From Stigmatella aurantiaca DW4/3-1 (lineage in GTDB: Bacteria > Myxococcota > Myxococcia > Myxococcales > Myxococcaceae), in contig NC_014623.1 in NCBI RefSeq assembly GCF_000165485.1, forward strand, positions 4,850,893-4,914,892: DNA of 64,000 nt, read 5' to 3'. Positions within the stretch are counted from its first letter, which is position 1. Each line of letters begins with the position of its first letter. Of this stretch, positions 28,907 to 38,331 are shown one piece after another. The position numbers and the translations under genes were made by a program. Under the pieces are notes generated by a model. That model was given only the letters and a program-made list of their open reading frames with translations. It made no database searches and had not been told where the DNA came from.

Positions 28907-29089
28907 ATGGCCCGAAAGAAGATCAGCACGACCATCTACATCACTCCCGAGCAGTACGAACTGCTCAAGGCGCTGAACCAGAAGACCAAGGTGCCCGTGG
29001 CCGAGTACATCCGGCAGGGCATCGATCTGGTGCTGGAAAAGTACAAAGCGCAGCTGCCCGGCCAGGCAACCTTCGACGAGCTCTCGTAA
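28907..29089 (+). CDS. Small ribbon-helix-helix protein
   Basis: A 60-aa protein whose N-terminal strand (KISTTIYIT) and two following helices (PEQYELLKALNQ and VAEYIRQGIDLVLEKY) fit the MetJ/Arc/CopG DNA-binding fold. The start is ATG 28907, giving MARKK; a longer upstream reading would add an unrelated Arg-rich segment. It ends 3 bases before the UXS-like gene and is probably co-transcribed with it. No toxin gene is adjacent, so an antitoxin role is not supported. A transcriptional regulator is the plain inference, target unknown. Confidence 0.75.
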   Translation: MARKKISTTIYITPEQYELLKALNQKTKVPVAEYIRQGIDLVLEKYKAQLPGQATFDELS

Positions 29090-29092
29090 GAC

Positions 29093-30049
29093 ATGCAAGG
29101 CAAGCGAGCGGTGGTGCTGGGGGGCGCGGGCTTCGTGGGCTCTCACTTGTGCGAGCGGCTCTTGGAGGACGGGGCGGGGGTGGTGGCCGTGGACAACTTC
29201 CTCACGGGGGCGGAAGAGAACCTGCGCACGTTGCGCGGGCGGCCAGGCTTCGCGTTCGTGCGGCAGGACATCGTGGAGGGGCTCTCGGTCGAGGGGCCCG
29301 TGGACTACGTCTTCAACATGGCCTCGCCCGCCTCGCCCATCGACTATGCGCAACTGCCGCTGGAGACGCTGCGCGTGGGCTCCCTGGGGACGGAGAACGC
29401 CCTGAAGTTGGCCGAGGCCCGGGGCGCCGTCTTCCTCCAGGCCTCCACGTCCGAGGTGTATGGCGATCCGTTGGTTCACCCCCAGCACGAGGGCTATTAC
29501 GGCAACGTCAATCCCATTGGCCCCCGGGCGGTATACGACGAGGCCAAGCGCTACGCGGAGGCCATCACCTCGGCGTACGCGCGCGTCCGGGGCGTGAAGG
29601 CGCGCATCGTGCGCATCTTCAATACCTACGGGCCGAGGATGCGGTTGAAGGATGGCCGCGTGGTGCCCGCCTTCGTGGGCCAAGCCCTGCGCGGCGAGGA
29701 CTTCACCGTCTTCGGGGATGGCACACAGACGCGCTCTTTCTGCTACGTGAAGGATCTGGTGGATGGGCTGGTGCGGCTGGCGCTCTCGGAGGTGACGGAG
29801 CCGGTGAACATCGGCAACCCCCGGGAGATGACCATCCTCCAGTTCGCCGAAGCGGTGCGGGCCGCGGCGGGGGGAGGCGGAAGGATTCTCTACCAGCCCC
29901 TGCCGCAGAACGATCCGAAGCAGCGGCAGCCGGACATCACCCGCGCGCGCACCCTCCTGGGCTGGGAGCCGAAGGTGTCCCTGGAGGAGGGTCTGCGGGA
30001 GACAATTTCATACTTCCGCGCCATTGCCGGGGGCAGCGGAGCTTCTTAA
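29093..30049 (+). CDS. UDP-glucuronate decarboxylase-like SDR
   Basis: Extended short-chain dehydrogenase/reductase, 318 aa, most like UDP-xylose synthase, which converts UDP-glucuronate to UDP-xylose with bound NAD. Seen: Rossmann motif GGAGFVGSH near residue 10, the [10 protein letters not shown] strand with the catalytic Thr/Ser, YDEAK with the Tyr/Lys pair, [10 protein letters not shown], and the C-terminal sugar-binding segment ending in [14 protein letters not shown]. Compared with dTDP-glucose dehydratase, the SPID and [10 protein letters not shown] features favour UXS. It probably supplies nucleotide sugar for polysaccharide or LPS together with the epimerase-like gene 52 bases downstream. 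Confidence 0.8.
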   Translation: MQGKRAVVLGGAGFVGSHLCERLLEDGAGVVAVDNFLTGAEENLRTLRGRPGFAFVRQDIVEGLSVEGPVDYVFNMASPASPIDYAQLPLETLRVGSLGTENALKLAEARGAVFLQASTSEVYGDPLVHPQHEGYYGNVNPIGPRAVYDEAKRYAEAITSAYARVRGVKARIVRIFNTYGPRMRLKDGRVVPAFVGQALRGEDFTVFGDGTQTRSFCYVKDLVDGLVRLALSEVTEPVNIGNPREMTILQFAEAVRAAAGGGGRILYQPLPQNDPKQRQPDITRARTLLGWEPKVSLEEGLRETISYFRAIAGGSGAS

Positions 30050-30101
30050 GTTGGCGGCGAATTGCGAACTTTAGCCACCGGAGGGTGGCGGGAGCGTCAG
30101 C

Positions 30102-31046
30102 GTGAAAGTCCTCGTGACGGGTGGGGCAGGTTTCATCGGATCTCACGTGAGTGATGAGTTCCTGCGCGCGGGTCACGAGGTCATCGCCCTCGACAACATG
30201 TCGAGCGGCAAGCGGGAGAACCTGGACCCCAAGGTCCGGCTGGTGGAACTGGACATCCGCAGCCCGGAGGCCGCGGCCCTCATCCGTTCCGAGCGGCCCC
30301 AGGTCATCTGCCACCTGGCGGCGCAGATGGATGTGCGCCGCAGCGTGGAGGACCCGCGCTTCGACGCGGACGCGAACATCCTGGGCATGCTCAACCTGCT
30401 GGAGGCGGCCCGCGCCTCCGGCGTGAAGAAGGTCATTTTCAGCTCCACCGGCGGGGCCATCTACGGCGAGCAGGACGTCTTCCCCGCGCCGGAGTCGCAC
30501 CCCACGCGGCCCGTCTCGCCCTACGGTGTCTCCAAGGCGGCCGGGGAGCTGTACCTGGGCTACTACCGCGCCCAGTACGGCCTGTCCTATGTGGCCCTGC
30601 GTTACGCCAACGTGTACGGCCCCCGGCAGAACCCCCACGGGGAGGCCGGCGTGGTGGCCATTTTCAGCCAGCGCCTGGTCGCGGGCCGCGAGTGCGCCAT
30701 CTACGGGGATGGCGGGCAGACGCGTGACTTCGTGTTCGGTCCCGACGTTGCCCGGGCCAACCTCCTGGCGTTCGAGAAGGACTATGTCGGCGCGGTGAAC
30801 ATCGGCACCGGCGTGGAGACGGACATCAACCGGCTCTACGCGCTGCTGGCGGGGGCGGCGGGGGCCGACACCCGGGCCCAGCACGCCCCGGGCAAGCCCG
30901 GCGAGCAGCGGCGCTCCTGCATCGATGCCAGCCTCGCCCGGAAGGTGCTGGGGTGGGAGCCCAGCGTGGGGCTCGCCGAGGGGCTGCGCCGGACGCTGGA
31001 GTACTTCCGCGGTGTCTCCCAGGGAACCTCCCGCGCGGCGGGGTAG
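30102..31046 (+). CDS. UDP-glucose 4-epimerase-like SDR
   Basis: GalE-type nucleotide-sugar epimerase, 314 aa, inverting C4 of a UDP-sugar via NAD. Seen: TGGAGFIGSH at residues 6-15, the HLAAQ strand end, FSSTGGAIYG with the catalytic Ser/Thr, YGVSK with Tyr and Lys, LRYANVYGPRQ, and DFVFGPDVA. GTG 30102 is used, with GGGAG about 8 bases upstream and the Rossmann motif at the expected distance. It follows a paralogous SDR on the same strand. Exact substrate (UDP-Glc, UDP-GlcNAc or UDP-xylose/arabinose) cannot be read from sequence; pairing with a UXS-like enzyme makes UDP-pentose conversion a reasonable idea. Confidence 0.8.
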   Translation: MKVLVTGGAGFIGSHVSDEFLRAGHEVIALDNMSSGKRENLDPKVRLVELDIRSPEAAALIRSERPQVICHLAAQMDVRRSVEDPRFDADANILGMLNLLEAARASGVKKVIFSSTGGAIYGEQDVFPAPESHPTRPVSPYGVSKAAGELYLGYYRAQYGLSYVALRYANVYGPRQNPHGEAGVVAIFSQRLVAGRECAIYGDGGQTRDFVFGPDVARANLLAFEKDYVGAVNIGTGVETDINRLYALLAGAAGADTRAQHAPGKPGEQRRSCIDASLARKVLGWEPSVGLAEGLRRTLEYFRGVSQGTSRAAG

Positions 31047-31184
31047 GGGCTCTCGGTCCGCTTCCGGACGCGACGGTCGTTCCTCTGCCTCCCTGGGCAG
31101 CGGGCGGACGCGCGGATGCGTGGATTTTCGCTGGGTTCGGTGTTACTGACGCCCGCTTCGACCCAGCGACGAGCCTCCCACGCC

Positions 31185-32996
31185 ATGCCGGCCGACAACG
31201 CCCACATCCGCAACTTCTGCATCATCGCCCACATTGATCATGGCAAGTCGACGCTGGCGGACCGCCTCCTCGAGAAGACGGGGACGCTGACCAAGCGCGA
31301 AGCCCAGGCCCAGTTCCTGGACAACATGGACATCGAGCGGGAGCGGGGCATCACCATCAAGGCCCAGTCCGTCCGGATGACCTACAAGGCCAAGGACGGC
31401 CAGCAGTACGTCCTGAACCTCATCGACACGCCGGGACACGTGGACTTCGCCTACGAGGTCAGCCGGTCGTTGGCCGCCTGCGAGGGCTGTCTGCTGGTGG
31501 TGGATGCCAGCCAGGGCGTCGAGGCCCAGACGCTCGCCAACGTCTACATGGCGCTGGACCACAGCCTGGAGATCATCCCGGTCATCAACAAGATCGATCT
31601 GCCGAGCGCGGACGTGGCGCGCACCCGCGAGGAGATCGAGGACGTCATCGGCATCGACGCCTCCGTGGCGGTGCCCGCCTCCGCCAAGGAGGGCATCGGC
31701 ATCGAGGAGATCCTCGAGTCGGTGGTCCAGCGGATTCCTTCACCCAAGGGGGAGCCGAGTGCTCCGCTCAAGGCGCTCATCTTCGACAGTTGGTACGACA
31801 ACTACCGCGGCGTGGTGACGCTGGTGCGCGTGCTGGAGGGCACGCTCAAGCTCAAGCAGAAGATCAAGCTGTGGAGCAACAACAAGGTCTTCGAGGTGCA
31901 GGAGCTGGGCGTGTTCAGCCCCTTCTCCCGGCCGGTGCCGCAGTTGATGGCCGGCGAGGTGGGCGTGCTCGTCGCCAACATCAAGGAGCTGCAAGACGCC
32001 AAGGTCGGTGACACCGTCACCGAGGAAGCGCGCGCCACGGACGCGCCGTTTCCGGGCTTCAAGGAGGTGAAGCCCATGGTGTTCAGCGGCATCTTCCCGG
32101 TGGACTCCGCCGACTACGAGGGGCTGCGCGACGCGCTGGCCAAGCTGAAGCTCAACGACTCGGCGTTCACCTACGAGCCGGAGTCCTCCACGGCGCTGGG
32201 CTTCGGGTTCCGGTGTGGTTACCTGGGCCTGCTGCACATGGAGATCGTTCAGGAGCGCCTGGAGCGCGAGTACAACCTGAACCTCATCACCACGGCGCCC
32301 TCGGTGGTGTACCGCATCACCACCAGCAAGGGCGAGGTGCTCCTGATCGACAACCCGGCGAAGCTGCCGCCGGTGCAGAACATCGAGAAGTTCGAGGAGC
32401 CCATCCTCACCTGTCACATCCACGTGCCCAACGAGCACCTGGGCGCCATCCTCAAGCTGTGCCAGGAGCGGCGCGGGGTGCAGAAGGACATGAAGTACCT
32501 GGGCTCCAGCGGCCAGCGCGTGCAGGTGACGTACGCGATGCCACTGGCCGAGGTGGTGTTCGACTTCTTCGACAAGCTCAAGAGCGTGTCGCGCGGCTAC
32601 GCGAGCCTCGACTACGAGCTGGCCGGCTACATGGACGCGGAGCTGGCCCGGCTGGACATCCTCATCAACGGGGAGCCGGTGGATGCCCTGAGCGTCATCG
32701 TCCACCGCGATCGCGCCTACCTGCGCGGCCGCGAGGTGTGCCAGAAGCTCAAGGAAGTGATTCCCAAGCAGATGTACGAGGTGGCCATCCAGGCGGCGAT
32801 TGGCGCGAAAGTCATCGCCCGGGAGACGATCTCCGCCATGCGCAAGAACGTGCTCGCCAAGTGCTACGGCGGTGACATCAGCCGCAAGCGCAAGCTGCTG
32901 GAGAAGCAGAAAGAGGGCAAGAAGCGCATGAAGCAGGTCGGAACGGTGGAGATCCCCCAGGAAGCCTTCCTCGCGGTCCTCAAGACGGAGGAGTAG
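31185..32996 (+). CDS. lepA: Elongation factor 4 (back-translocating GTPase)
   Basis: Ribosome-associated GTPase LepA/EF4. The 603-aa length matches the family. Seen: G1 AHIDHGKS at 15-22, switch [11 protein letters not shown]3 DTPGHVDF, G4 NKIDLP, and the LepA-specific C-terminal domain with [16 protein letters not shown] and ending in [12 protein letters not shown] 31185 gives the standard start [22 protein letters not shown]; in-frame codons further upstream would add an atypical extension. The stop TAG is immediately followed by the lepB ATG, so the two are translationally coupled, the same lepA-lepB order as in many bacteria. Confidence 0.97.
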   Translation: MPADNAHIRNFCIIAHIDHGKSTLADRLLEKTGTLTKREAQAQFLDNMDIERERGITIKAQSVRMTYKAKDGQQYVLNLIDTPGHVDFAYEVSRSLAACEGCLLVVDASQGVEAQTLANVYMALDHSLEIIPVINKIDLPSADVARTREEIEDVIGIDASVAVPASAKEGIGIEEILESVVQRIPSPKGEPSAPLKALIFDSWYDNYRGVVTLVRVLEGTLKLKQKIKLWSNNKVFEVQELGVFSPFSRPVPQLMAGEVGVLVANIKELQDAKVGDTVTEEARATDAPFPGFKEVKPMVFSGIFPVDSADYEGLRDALAKLKLNDSAFTYEPESSTALGFGFRCGYLGLLHMEIVQERLEREYNLNLITTAPSVVYRITTSKGEVLLIDNPAKLPPVQNIEKFEEPILTCHIHVPNEHLGAILKLCQERRGVQKDMKYLGSSGQRVQVTYAMPLAEVVFDFFDKLKSVSRGYASLDYELAGYMDAELARLDILINGEPVDALSVIVHRDRAYLRGREVCQKLKEVIPKQMYEVAIQAAIGAKVIARETISAMRKNVLAKCYGGDISRKRKLLEKQKEGKKRMKQVGTVEIPQEAFLAVLKTEE

Positions 32997-34232
32997 ATGA
33001 CCGCCGCGACCACGCCGCTGAAGCCGGGGGAGGCGCTGGCCGCCCGCCGGACCCCCGAGCAGCTCAAGGCCCTGCGCCTGTTGTTCTGGCGCCAGGTGCT
33101 CACCAGCCTCTGGGCGCCGTTGACGTTGGTGGGGCTCGTCTTCATCCCCTACCTCTTCCTCATCGAGTACGTCCCGTCCTCGGCCTCCTGGGCCAAGCCG
33201 CTGATGCAGTACTTCGCGCTGGCCATGTTCCTGGGCTGGGTGGGGCTCATCCTCTGGCGCGCCGCCTCCCCTCGGGAGCGCATGCTGCGCAAGCTGAGGA
33301 CCGAGGCGCGCGAGCTGCACCTCGAGGCCCAGCGCATCTTCCAGCACTTTCCCAGCAAGGTGTCCGCGCAGGCCTCCGAGCGCATCACCGAGCAGTCGCT
33401 TCGCGTGGAGGAGGCCTCGCTGGCCGGGGATGTGCTCCGGCTGGAGAAAGAGGTGAAGGCGCTCGATGCGCTCCATGAGGAGCACCTGGGGCCGTACCGC
33501 AAGCAGTCCGGGTGGGACACCTTCTCCGGCTTCGCCAAGGCGCTGACCGTCGCGCTGCTCATCCGCACCATCTTCATCGAGCCGTACCGCATTCCCTCCG
33601 GCTCCATGCTCCCGACGCTGGAGATTGGCGATCAGGTCTTCGTCAACAAGTTCATCTATGGGGTGCGGATCCCCTTCATCAACAAGGTGCCTTTCCAGAT
33701 CGTCCGGCCGCCGGCGCGCGGGGATGTCATCGTCTTCAACAACCCCCTGATGCCCGACAAGGACTTCATCAAGCGGGTGGTTGGCATTCCCGGGGATCGC
33801 GTGGAGATCTTCCGCCAGGTCATCCACATCAACGGCGTGCCGCAGCCGCGCACCTTGGTGAGCCGGGACTTCGTGGTGCACAACCAGACCGGGAGCCAGT
33901 GGGCCGACGAGACGCTGGTGCTCTACAACGAGGACTTGGGCGGCGTGGTGCATGCCGCGCTCGATGATCCCTACCGCTCGACCGACGACGTGGACCGGGG
34001 CCCGTTCATCGTCCCCGAGGGCCAGGTGTTCGTGATGGGGGATAACCGGGACAACAGCTCCGACAGCCGCGTGGGCTTTGGTGTCACCGGCGAGCCGGCG
34101 TACGTGCCCTACGGCTACATCAAGGGCAAGGCGATGGTGGTGTGGGTGACGTTCGGGTACGACGGCCTGTTCAGCAGCTTGTTCGGTGGCACGGGCCTGC
34201 GCGTGGACCGGTTCTTCGAGCCCGTTCGATGA
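32997..34232 (+). CDS. lepB: Signal peptidase I with extended N-terminal region
   Basis: Membrane serine protease that removes signal peptides from exported proteins, using a Ser/Lys dyad. Seen: PSGSMLPTL with catalytic Ser203, KRVVGIPGD with Lys259, and box E GDNRDNSSDSR. The 411-aa protein is long: ahead of the usual membrane segment (about 180-198) it has two extra hydrophobic segments (about 36-60 and 68-90) and a charged helical stretch (about 94-165) that could form a coiled coil. ATG follows the lepA stop directly, with GGAGGAG inside the lepA end. Confidence 0.95.
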   Translation: MTAATTPLKPGEALAARRTPEQLKALRLLFWRQVLTSLWAPLTLVGLVFIPYLFLIEYVPSSASWAKPLMQYFALAMFLGWVGLILWRAASPRERMLRKLRTEARELHLEAQRIFQHFPSKVSAQASERITEQSLRVEEASLAGDVLRLEKEVKALDALHEEHLGPYRKQSGWDTFSGFAKALTVALLIRTIFIEPYRIPSGSMLPTLEIGDQVFVNKFIYGVRIPFINKVPFQIVRPPARGDVIVFNNPLMPDKDFIKRVVGIPGDRVEIFRQVIHINGVPQPRTLVSRDFVVHNQTGSQWADETLVLYNEDLGGVVHAALDDPYRSTDDVDRGPFIVPEGQVFVMGDNRDNSSDSRVGFGVTGEPAYVPYGYIKGKAMVVWVTFGYDGLFSSLFGGTGLRVDRFFEPVR

Positions 34233-34291
34233 GGGCTGTCCTGGCGCTTGACGCCCCCCATCGGCGCTGCTAACGCGCGGCCCCGGTCTTT

Positions 34292-35182
34292 ATGAGACAC
34301 CTTCTCGGAATCGAAGGCTGGCGGCGCGAGGAAATCGAAGCGCTGCTCGACCGGGCCGAAGCGCACCTGCCGGGTGGCTCGGCAAGCTCCTCCGTCCTCC
34401 AGGGACGGGTGGTGGCCAACGTCTTCTTCGAGGACTCCACCCGGACCCGCACCTCTTTCGAGATGGCCGCCAAGACGCTGGGCGCCGAGGTGCTCAACTG
34501 GACGGCGCAAGGCTCGTCGATCTCCAAGGGCGAGACACTGCTGGACACCGTGCGCAACATCGAGGCCACCGGCCCGGTGGCCCTCGTCATCCGGCACCGC
34601 TCCTCGGGGGCGCCCCATCTGGCGGCGCGCCACGTGCGCTGCGCCGTCATCAACGCTGGGGATGGCACCCACGAGCATCCCTCGCAGGCCCTGCTGGATG
34701 CCTTCACCTTGAGGCGCCGCTGGGGCGCGCTGGATGGGCGCACCGTGCTCATCGTGGGCGACATCCTCCACAGCCGCGTGGCGCGCTCCAACATCCTGTG
34801 CATGAAGGCGCTCGGGGCGCGCGTGGTGGTCTGTGGGCCCCCCACGCTGCTGCCCGTGGGGATCCAGCAGTTGGGCACCGAGGTGGCGATGCACCTGGAT
34901 CCGGTGCTGCCCCAGGCGGATGCGGTGATGTGCCTGCGCCTTCAGACGGAGCGGCAGTCCGAGTCTTTCTTCCCCTCCACCCGCGAGTTCTCCCGCCTCT
35001 ATGGGCTCAACGCGCAGCGGGCCAGCAAGATGAAAGAGGGGGCGCTCGTCATGCACCCGGGCCCCATCAACCGCGGGGTGGAGCTGGCCCCGGCCGTGGC
35101 GGATGGGGCGCGCAGCGTCATCCTCGAGCAGGTGGCCAACGGGGTCGCCGTGCGCCGGGCCATCCTGGAGGTATGCGTGTGA
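34292..35182 (+). CDS. pyrB: Aspartate carbamoyltransferase catalytic subunit
   Basis: Second step of UMP synthesis: carbamoyl phosphate plus aspartate to carbamoyl aspartate. 296 aa. Seen: FFEDSTRTRTSFE (carbamoyl-phosphate loop), GDGTHEHPSQALLDA (His/Gln phosphate ligands), DILHSRVARSN, and MHPGPINRGVE near the C-terminus. It begins 59 bases after lepB; no good Shine-Dalgarno is visible. It overlaps pyrC at GTGA, so the two are coupled. No regulatory-subunit gene (pyrI) is adjacent. Confidence 0.96.
   Translation: MRHLLGIEGWRREEIEALLDRAEAHLPGGSASSSVLQGRVVANVFFEDSTRTRTSFEMAAKTLGAEVLNWTAQGSSISKGETLLDTVRNIEATGPVALVIRHRSSGAPHLAARHVRCAVINAGDGTHEHPSQALLDAFTLRRRWGALDGRTVLIVGDILHSRVARSNILCMKALGARVVVCGPPTLLPVGIQQLGTEVAMHLDPVLPQADAVMCLRLQTERQSESFFPSTREFSRLYGLNAQRASKMKEGALVMHPGPINRGVELAPAVADGARSVILEQVANGVAVRRAILEVCV
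35167..35171 (+). promoter_or_regulatory. Ribosome-binding site deciding the pyrC start
   Basis: GGAGG at 35167-35171 lies 7 bases before GTG 35179 but only 1 base before the in-frame ATG 35173. The spacing favours the GTG, whose GTGA overlaps the pyrB stop. Confidence 0.6.
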
Positions 35183-36480
35183 GTCCCCCCGTCCTCTTCA
35201 GCCGCGGGCGGGTCATTGATCCGCGCAACTACGTCGACAGCGTGCGCGACGTGCTTGTCCGGGACGGCGTCATCGCGGAGGTGTCCGAGGCCCCGTTGAG
35301 CGTGCCCGGGGCTCAGGTGGTGGAGGCCCAGGGGCACTGGGTGCTCCCGGGGTTCATCGATTTGCACGTCCACCTGCGCGAGCCGGGCGAGGAGGGCAAG
35401 GAGACGATCCTCACCGGGTGCCAGGCCGCGGTGGCCGGCGGCTTCACCGGGGTGGTGGCCATGCCCAACACCAAGCTGGTGAATGACAGCTCGCTGGTGA
35501 CGGAGCTGGTGCTCTCGCGCGCCCGGGCCGCCAACCTCTGCCACGTGTACCCCGCGGGGGCCATCACCAAGGGGCTCAAGGGCGAGGAGATGGCGGAGAT
35601 GGGTGAGCTGGTCTCCGCCGGCTGCGTCTGCATCACCGACGATGGCCGCCCGGTGATGAATGCCGGGCTGATGCGGCGGGCGCTCCAGTATGCCCGGCTC
35701 TTCGATCTTCCCGTCATGGTTCACGAAGAGGACCTCACGCTGTCGGGCAAGGGGGCGATGACGGAGGGGCCCACCGCCACGCGCCTGGGCCTGCTGCCCA
35801 TTCCCCCCTCGGCGGAAGTGGCCATGGTGGCCCGGGACCTGGTCCTGCTGGAGGAGACCGGAGGCCGGTTGCACATCGCGCACGTCTCCTGCGAGGGCAG
35901 CGTGCGCCTGCTGCGCGAGGCCAAGCGGCGGGGCCTGCACGTCACCTCCGAGGTGACGCCGCACCACTTCACCCTCGATGACGCGGCGGTGGGGGAGTAC
36001 GACACCCACGCGAAGATGAACCCGCCCTTGCGCCTGCGCCGGGACGTGGAGGCGCTGCGCGAGGCCCTGGCCGACGGAACCATCGAGGCCATCGCCACGG
36101 ACCATGCCCCCCATGGCGTGCTCGACAAGCAGGTGGAGTTCGACAAGGGCATCAACGGCGTGGTGGGGCTGGAGACCGCCCTTGGCCTGACGCTGGCCCT
36201 GGTGCACGAGGGGGTGCTGAGCGCCCGCCGGGCGGTGGAAGTGCTCACGGATGGCCCCGCCAAAGCATTCGGCCTGCCAGGCGGTCACTTGAAGCCTGGC
36301 GCTCCAGCGGACATCGCGCTCGTCGACCCCGAGGCGAAGTGGACGGTGGACGCCGGGCGGTTTTTCTCCAAGAGTCGGAATACCCCCTTCCATGGCCGTT
36401 CGCTGAAGGGCCGCGTCGTGCAGACGTGGGTGGGGGGGCGCTGTGTCTTCGATGCTGGTCAGATCAAGGAGTCTCGATAA
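35179..36480 (+). CDS. pyrC: Dihydroorotase, class I
   Basis: Cyclises carbamoyl aspartate to dihydroorotate, third step of pyrimidine synthesis. 433 aa from GTG 35179 (435 aa if ATG 35173 is used). Seen: [13 protein letters not shown] with the two metal-binding histidines, [28 protein letters not shown] with another metal His, and ATDHAPH with the catalytic Asp. The ligand set looks complete, so this is an active DHOase rather than an inactive PyrC-prime scaffold. It overlaps pyrB by 4 bases and its stop shares a base with the carA start. Confidence 0.95.
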   Translation: MSPPVLFSRGRVIDPRNYVDSVRDVLVRDGVIAEVSEAPLSVPGAQVVEAQGHWVLPGFIDLHVHLREPGEEGKETILTGCQAAVAGGFTGVVAMPNTKLVNDSSLVTELVLSRARAANLCHVYPAGAITKGLKGEEMAEMGELVSAGCVCITDDGRPVMNAGLMRRALQYARLFDLPVMVHEEDLTLSGKGAMTEGPTATRLGLLPIPPSAEVAMVARDLVLLEETGGRLHIAHVSCEGSVRLLREAKRRGLHVTSEVTPHHFTLDDAAVGEYDTHAKMNPPLRLRRDVEALREALADGTIEAIATDHAPHGVLDKQVEFDKGINGVVGLETALGLTLALVHEGVLSARRAVEVLTDGPAKAFGLPGGHLKPGAPADIALVDPEAKWTVDAGRFFSKSRNTPFHGRSLKGRVVQTWVGGRCVFDAGQIKESR

Positions 36481-37595
36481 TGAAAAAGGCGGTGCTCGTT
36501 CTGGCGGATGGGACCGTCTTCGAGGGGCGCGCATTCGGCGCTCACGGGGAGACAGTCGGTGAGGTGGTCTTCAACACCTCGATGATGGGCTACCAGGAGA
36601 TCCTCACGGACCCGTCCTATGTCGGTCAGGTGGTCACCATGGCCTACCCGGAGATGGGCAACGTGGGGGCCAATCCCGAGGACGAGGAGGCGGGCAAGCC
36701 GCACGCGGTGGGCATGGTGGTGCGCATGCTCTCGGAGAAGTCCTCCAACTGGCGCGCCCAGGAGACGCTGGATGTGTACCTGAAGTGGCACGGCGTGGCC
36801 GGCATCCAGGGCGTGGATACCCGGCGGCTGGTGCGGCACCTGCGCATGCACGGCGCTCAGCAGGGCATCATCTCCAGCGAGAACCACTCTCCGGCGGCGC
36901 TCGCGGAGCGTGCCAGGAGCACCCCGGGCATGGAGGGGTTGGACCTGGCCACCGGGGTCTCCACCAAGGAGCCCTACACCTTCACCACGCCCTCACAGGA
37001 TGTGTTCGGGGGAACCCCGCGCGCCACGCCCCCGCCGCGCTTCGACGTGGTGGCGTACGACTACGGCCTCAAGCGCTCCATGTTGCAGTTCCTGGTGGAT
37101 GAGGGCTGCCGGGTGACGGTGGTGCCCGCCGCCACCACCGCCGAGCAAGTGCTCGCGCGCAAGCCCCACGGCGTCTTCCTGGCCAACGGCCCTGGGGATC
37201 CCGCCGCCGTCAAGGGCGCGGACCGGACGGTGGCCAATCTGCTCGGCAAGGTGCCGGTGTTCGGCATCTGCCTGGGGCACCAGATCCTCGCCCTCGCCCT
37301 GGGGGGACGGACGTACAAGATGAAGTTCGGACACCGCGGCGCCAACCAGCCCGTGAAGGACCTGACGACGGGCAAGGTGGAAATCACCGCGCAGAACCAC
37401 GGCTTCGCCGTGGATGACGCCAGCCTGAAGGGCAAGGCGGTCGTCACCCACATCAACCTCAATGATGGCACCGTGGAGGGGCTCTCCATCCCAGACGCGC
37501 GGGCCTTCAGCGTACAGTACCACCCCGAGTCCTCGCCGGGACCGCACGATGCGCGCTACCTGTTCGCGCGCTTCGCCAAGCTGATGGCACAGTAG
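36480..37595 (+). CDS. carA: Carbamoyl-phosphate synthase small subunit
   Basis: Glutamine amidotransferase subunit that feeds ammonia to CarB to make carbamoyl phosphate for pyrimidines and arginine. 371 aa. Seen: [17 protein letters not shown] in the N-terminal domain, GICLGHQ with the nucleophile Cys, and [11 protein letters not shown] with the His/Glu of the triad. ATG 36480 overlaps the pyrC TAA by one base, with AGGAG about 8 bases upstream. The large subunit carB is not in the window, so the pyr operon is split. Confidence 0.96.
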   Translation: MKKAVLVLADGTVFEGRAFGAHGETVGEVVFNTSMMGYQEILTDPSYVGQVVTMAYPEMGNVGANPEDEEAGKPHAVGMVVRMLSEKSSNWRAQETLDVYLKWHGVAGIQGVDTRRLVRHLRMHGAQQGIISSENHSPAALAERARSTPGMEGLDLATGVSTKEPYTFTTPSQDVFGGTPRATPPPRFDVVAYDYGLKRSMLQFLVDEGCRVTVVPAATTAEQVLARKPHGVFLANGPGDPAAVKGADRTVANLLGKVPVFGICLGHQILALALGGRTYKMKFGHRGANQPVKDLTTGKVEITAQNHGFAVDDASLKGKAVVTHINLNDGTVEGLSIPDARAFSVQYHPESSPGPHDARYLFARFAKLMAQ

Positions 37596-37614
37596 GTAGG
37601 ATTGCCCGCGCTCC

Positions 37615-38286
37615 ATGGACGCCTCCACCCAAGCCTCACCGCTGTCGTATCAGCCGTACCTGGACCAGCTCACCGCCTTTGGCAGTCAGGAGCCACGCAA
37701 AGCGGACCTGCTCGAAGCCAAGGCGGAGTACTTCCGCCTCACCGGCGAGGTGTTCGAGGACGACAAGCTCTTCGAGCTTCGCATGGCGTCCTTTCTGGAC
37801 TTCTACCTGTATGACCGTGTCTCCCCGCTCACCGGGAAGACGCCCGCGGCCGAGTTCTACGAGGAGCGGCTCCAGGCGGTGGCCCCCGAGGAGGCCAATG
37901 CCTTCCGGAGCTTCACCGAGACCGTTCACGGCCTCTTCGAGGTGCGCAAGCTGGGCAAGGGGATCATTCGCCTGCGCGAGCTGTTCTCCGGCAAGGACTT
38001 CGATGTCACCGAGCGCCGGCACATCGCCGGGCTGGAGACGGGGGACATCCTGGAGGCGCGGCTCATCCCCTTCGGAGGCCACCTCCTGTTCTCCTCGGCC
38101 TTCTGCTACCACCCCCGGGTGGCGGTGAAGCCCATCAAGGCCGAGGTGAAGCGCCGCAAGAAGAAGCAGCCGGAGCTGTCCCCCCAGGAGTTCGTCTGGG
38201 ATTGTGCCCGCCGGGCCCTCAAGGTCGAGCGCTACCGGCAGATCGCCGTCGAGAAGCTCTACGACTTCCAGATGAAGACGCTCTGA
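37615..38286 (+). CDS. Unrecognised protein, 223 aa
   Basis: I do not recognise the family. It begins with ATG 37615, 19 bases after carA. No signal peptide or membrane segment is visible. The middle is a mix of acidic helices and hydrophobic strands (FDVTERRHIAGLETGDILEA, then LIPFGGHLLFSS), and a basic patch (about 180-186, RRKKK) precedes a C-terminal helix. The segment DILEARLIPFGGHLLFSSAF could be a small beta-barrel. It is followed by a strong hairpin. Co-transcription with carA is likely, but no role in pyrimidine synthesis is implied. Confidence 0.7.
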   Translation: MDASTQASPLSYQPYLDQLTAFGSQEPRKADLLEAKAEYFRLTGEVFEDDKLFELRMASFLDFYLYDRVSPLTGKTPAAEFYEERLQAVAPEEANAFRSFTETVHGLFEVRKLGKGIIRLRELFSGKDFDVTERRHIAGLETGDILEARLIPFGGHLLFSSAFCYHPRVAVKPIKAEVKRRKKKQPELSPQEFVWDCARRALKVERYRQIAVEKLYDFQMKTL

Positions 38287-38315
38287 GGGCCAGGGCCAGG
38301 CGTCCGCCCTGGCCC
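38287..38315. terminator. Bidirectional hairpin between converging genes
   Basis: A perfect 10-bp stem, GGGCCAGGGC (38287-38296) with GCCCTGGCCC (38306-38315), around a 9-nt loop. It starts at the base after the upstream stop codon and ends 16 bases before the pyk stop on the other strand. No T-tract, as is common in high-GC genomes. Confidence 0.75.
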
Positions 38316-38331
38316 GGCTCCCGGAGGCAGC

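Noticed and set aside
28907..29089. RHH protein as antitoxin of a toxin-antitoxin pair
   Set aside because: No small toxin gene is beside it; its neighbours are a lipoprotein and sugar-nucleotide enzymes.
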